From Persicaria tinctoria (lineage: Eukaryota; Streptophyta; Magnoliopsida; Caryophyllales; Polygonaceae): a stretch of DNA of 64,000 bases. Shown here piece by piece: positions 63,076 through 64,000 of the stretch. Location: contig JBANSL010000005.1 of the NCBI GenBank assembly GCA_037127255.1, positions 76,761,160 to 76,825,159 of the forward strand, read 5' to 3'. A program made the position numbers and the translations under genes. Below the pieces are notes generated by a model. That model ran no database searches, was not told the origin of the DNA, and worked only from the letters and a program-made list of their open reading frames with translations. The stretch's first letter is position 1. Each line of letters begins with the position of its first letter.

Positions 63076-64000
63076 AACCCCCCGCAGTCGAAACGGGAGG
63101 TGTCCGTACAGTGAGACTGGAACGAAAATCAATGAATAACTGTCTAGGTAAACCCTTGGTGAATATATCAGCGTACTGATAGGAGGACGGAACATGGAGA
63201 ACGCGGACATGTCCAATGGCAACCTTGTCCCTGACGAAGTGGAGATCAAGCTCAATGTGCTTCGTGCGTTGGTGCTGGACTGGGTTGCTAGCCAAGTAGA
63301 CGGCGGAGACGTTATCAGTGTAGACCAGAGTGGCCTTCTGCAAGGGGCATCGTAGCTCAAGCAGGAGATTGCGGAGCCAAGAGCACTCGGAGACAACGTT
63401 GGCAACGCCCCTGTACTCGGCTTCAGCGCTGGAGCGAGACACGACGGACTGACGCTTAGCTGACCAGGACACAAGAGTGTCATTGAGGAAGACACAGTAA
63501 CCAGACGTGGAGCGACGTGTGTCTGGACAACCACCCCAATCCGCATCAGTGTAAGCCACAAGGTCAAGCTTAGAGGAAGGAGTGATGGTGGTGCCGAGCT
63601 CTAAGGTGCCGCTGATGTACCGAGTGATCCGCTTCAAAGCCTGAAAGTGAGGTTCCCTAGGGGCATGCATGAACAAGCAGATCTGCTGAACGGCATAACT
63701 GATATCAGGCCTGGTGAAAGTGAGATACTGAAGAGCACCAGCGAGACTCCTATACAATGTCGGATCGTCAACCAAAGGACCAGAATGAGCACTGAGCTTG
63801 TTGGATGTATCAACTGGGGTGGCGACGGGATTACAACTGACCATCTTAGCCCGAGCAACAATCTCAGCAGCATACTTACTCTGCGAGAGAAAGAGACCAG
63901 ACGCATGTCGTTGAACAGCAACTCCCAAGAAGTAAGACAGCGGACCCAGATCAGACATGGCGAATTCCGCACTCAACCTCGAGATGATGGACGTTCGAAG
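63026..64000 (-). CDS. Copia RT C-terminus and RNase H (partial at window edge)
   Basis: The minus strand is open from the window edge to the stop at 63026, past the LTR start. It encodes the region after YVDD: SDLGPLSYFLGVAVQRHASG, YRSLAGALQYLTFTRPDISY, RNase H with LVAYTDADWGGCPDTRRSTS, SSAEAEYRGVANVV, LVYTDNVSAVYLASNPVQHQ and ADIFTKGLPRQLF. It is closely similar to 11320-12207. No stop or frameshift is visible in the part shown, so this copy may be more intact than the first. Translation begins upstream of the window. Confidence 0.9.
   Translation of the reverse strand, partial: LRTSIISRLSAEFAMSDLGPLSYFLGVAVQRHASGLFLSQSKYAAEIVARAKMVSCNPVATPVDTSNKLSAHSGPLVDDPTLYRSLAGALQYLTFTRPDISYAVQQICLFMHAPREPHFQALKRITRYISGTLELGTTITPSSKLDLVAYTDADWGGCPDTRRSTSGYCVFLNDTLVSWSAKRQSVVSRSSAEAEYRGVANVVSECSWLRNLLLELRCPLQKATLVYTDNVSAVYLASNPVQHQRTKHIELDLHFVRDKVAIGHVRVLHVPSSYQYADIFTKGLPRQLFIDFRSSLTVRTPPVSTAGGLIDYIGFILYNGLKAR

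Larger units (their letters stand above)
62937..64000 (-). mobile_element. Second copy of the 8.2-kb copia family, truncated by the window
   Basis: On the minus strand the window holds the 3' LTR (63075-62937, 139 bp, TGATAGATTACATAGG to ATCTTACA), a GCGGGGGG polypurine tract and the end of pol. It is very similar to 8197-12336 but in the opposite orientation, and the rest lies beyond position 64000. Confidence 0.92.

Overview
This window is eukaryotic nuclear DNA from a flowering plant, most likely a eudicot. The evidence is spliced host genes with GT-AG introns, an S-type anion channel of the plant SLAC/SLAH family, and nested Ty1/copia and Ty3/gypsy LTR retrotransposons primed by plant initiator-Met tRNA (TGGTATCAGAGC-type primer sites). 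MITEs, LINEs, a tRNA-derived SINE and a Pack-MULE are also present. The species cannot be named from sequence alone. Only two host genes are convincing: a four-exon gene for a plant protein I do not recognise (CDS 35875-38539, +) and a two-exon SLAH1/SLAH4-like anion-channel gene (57875-60987, +). No rRNA, tRNA, CRISPR or bacterial-style operons were seen.

Layout. 1-3740: a near-perfect 105-bp-arm hairpin, a foldback MITE, one CACTA-like end and unassigned DNA. 3746-6334: a small non-autonomous LTR element (ATTAG target duplication) holding one ORF that joins a gag-like N-terminus to the polypurine-tract-encoded tail of pol. 6620-8191: LTR remnants. 8197-12336: a complete Ty1/copia element (GACTG duplication) without gag, with one in-frame stop and an Ala/Pro-rich linker between integrase and reverse transcriptase. 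12342-14830: noncoding DNA with a cluster of GGATCC-like palindromes and a (GA)22 tract. 14830-19612: a decayed minus-strand copia element whose integrase is split by a 1,277-bp insertion with its own 5-bp duplication. 20246-24282: a solo LTR, gene debris and a hAT MITE with an 8-bp duplication.

24288-34584: a minus-strand copia element (TCTTA duplication). It is interrupted by a 5.6-kb gypsy element (26952-32517) and, in its 5' LTR, by a tRNA-derived SINE with a 14-bp duplication. 34840-38712: host gene 1. 39514-40821: a MITE and two 5'-truncated LINEs, each LINE with a long target duplication.

41888-56225 is the most complex block. A GAAAA-flanked LTR unit carries an uninterrupted 459-codon ORF that fuses a PTB-type RRM to a retrotransposon gag domain. 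That ORF is cut at its last codons by a young Tekay/Del-like chromovirus with ~2.6-kb LTRs. The LTR plus about 0.5 kb of right flank occurs twice (43638-46725 and 52404-55482), so a solo-LTR allele appears to be joined to a full-element allele. 56313-57579 is a Pack-MULE-like element (9-bp duplication) with a GC-rich cargo, ending about 300 bp upstream of the SLAH1-like start codon. 62535-64000 is a second hAT MITE copy interrupted by a second copy of the 8.2-kb copia family, which runs off the window.
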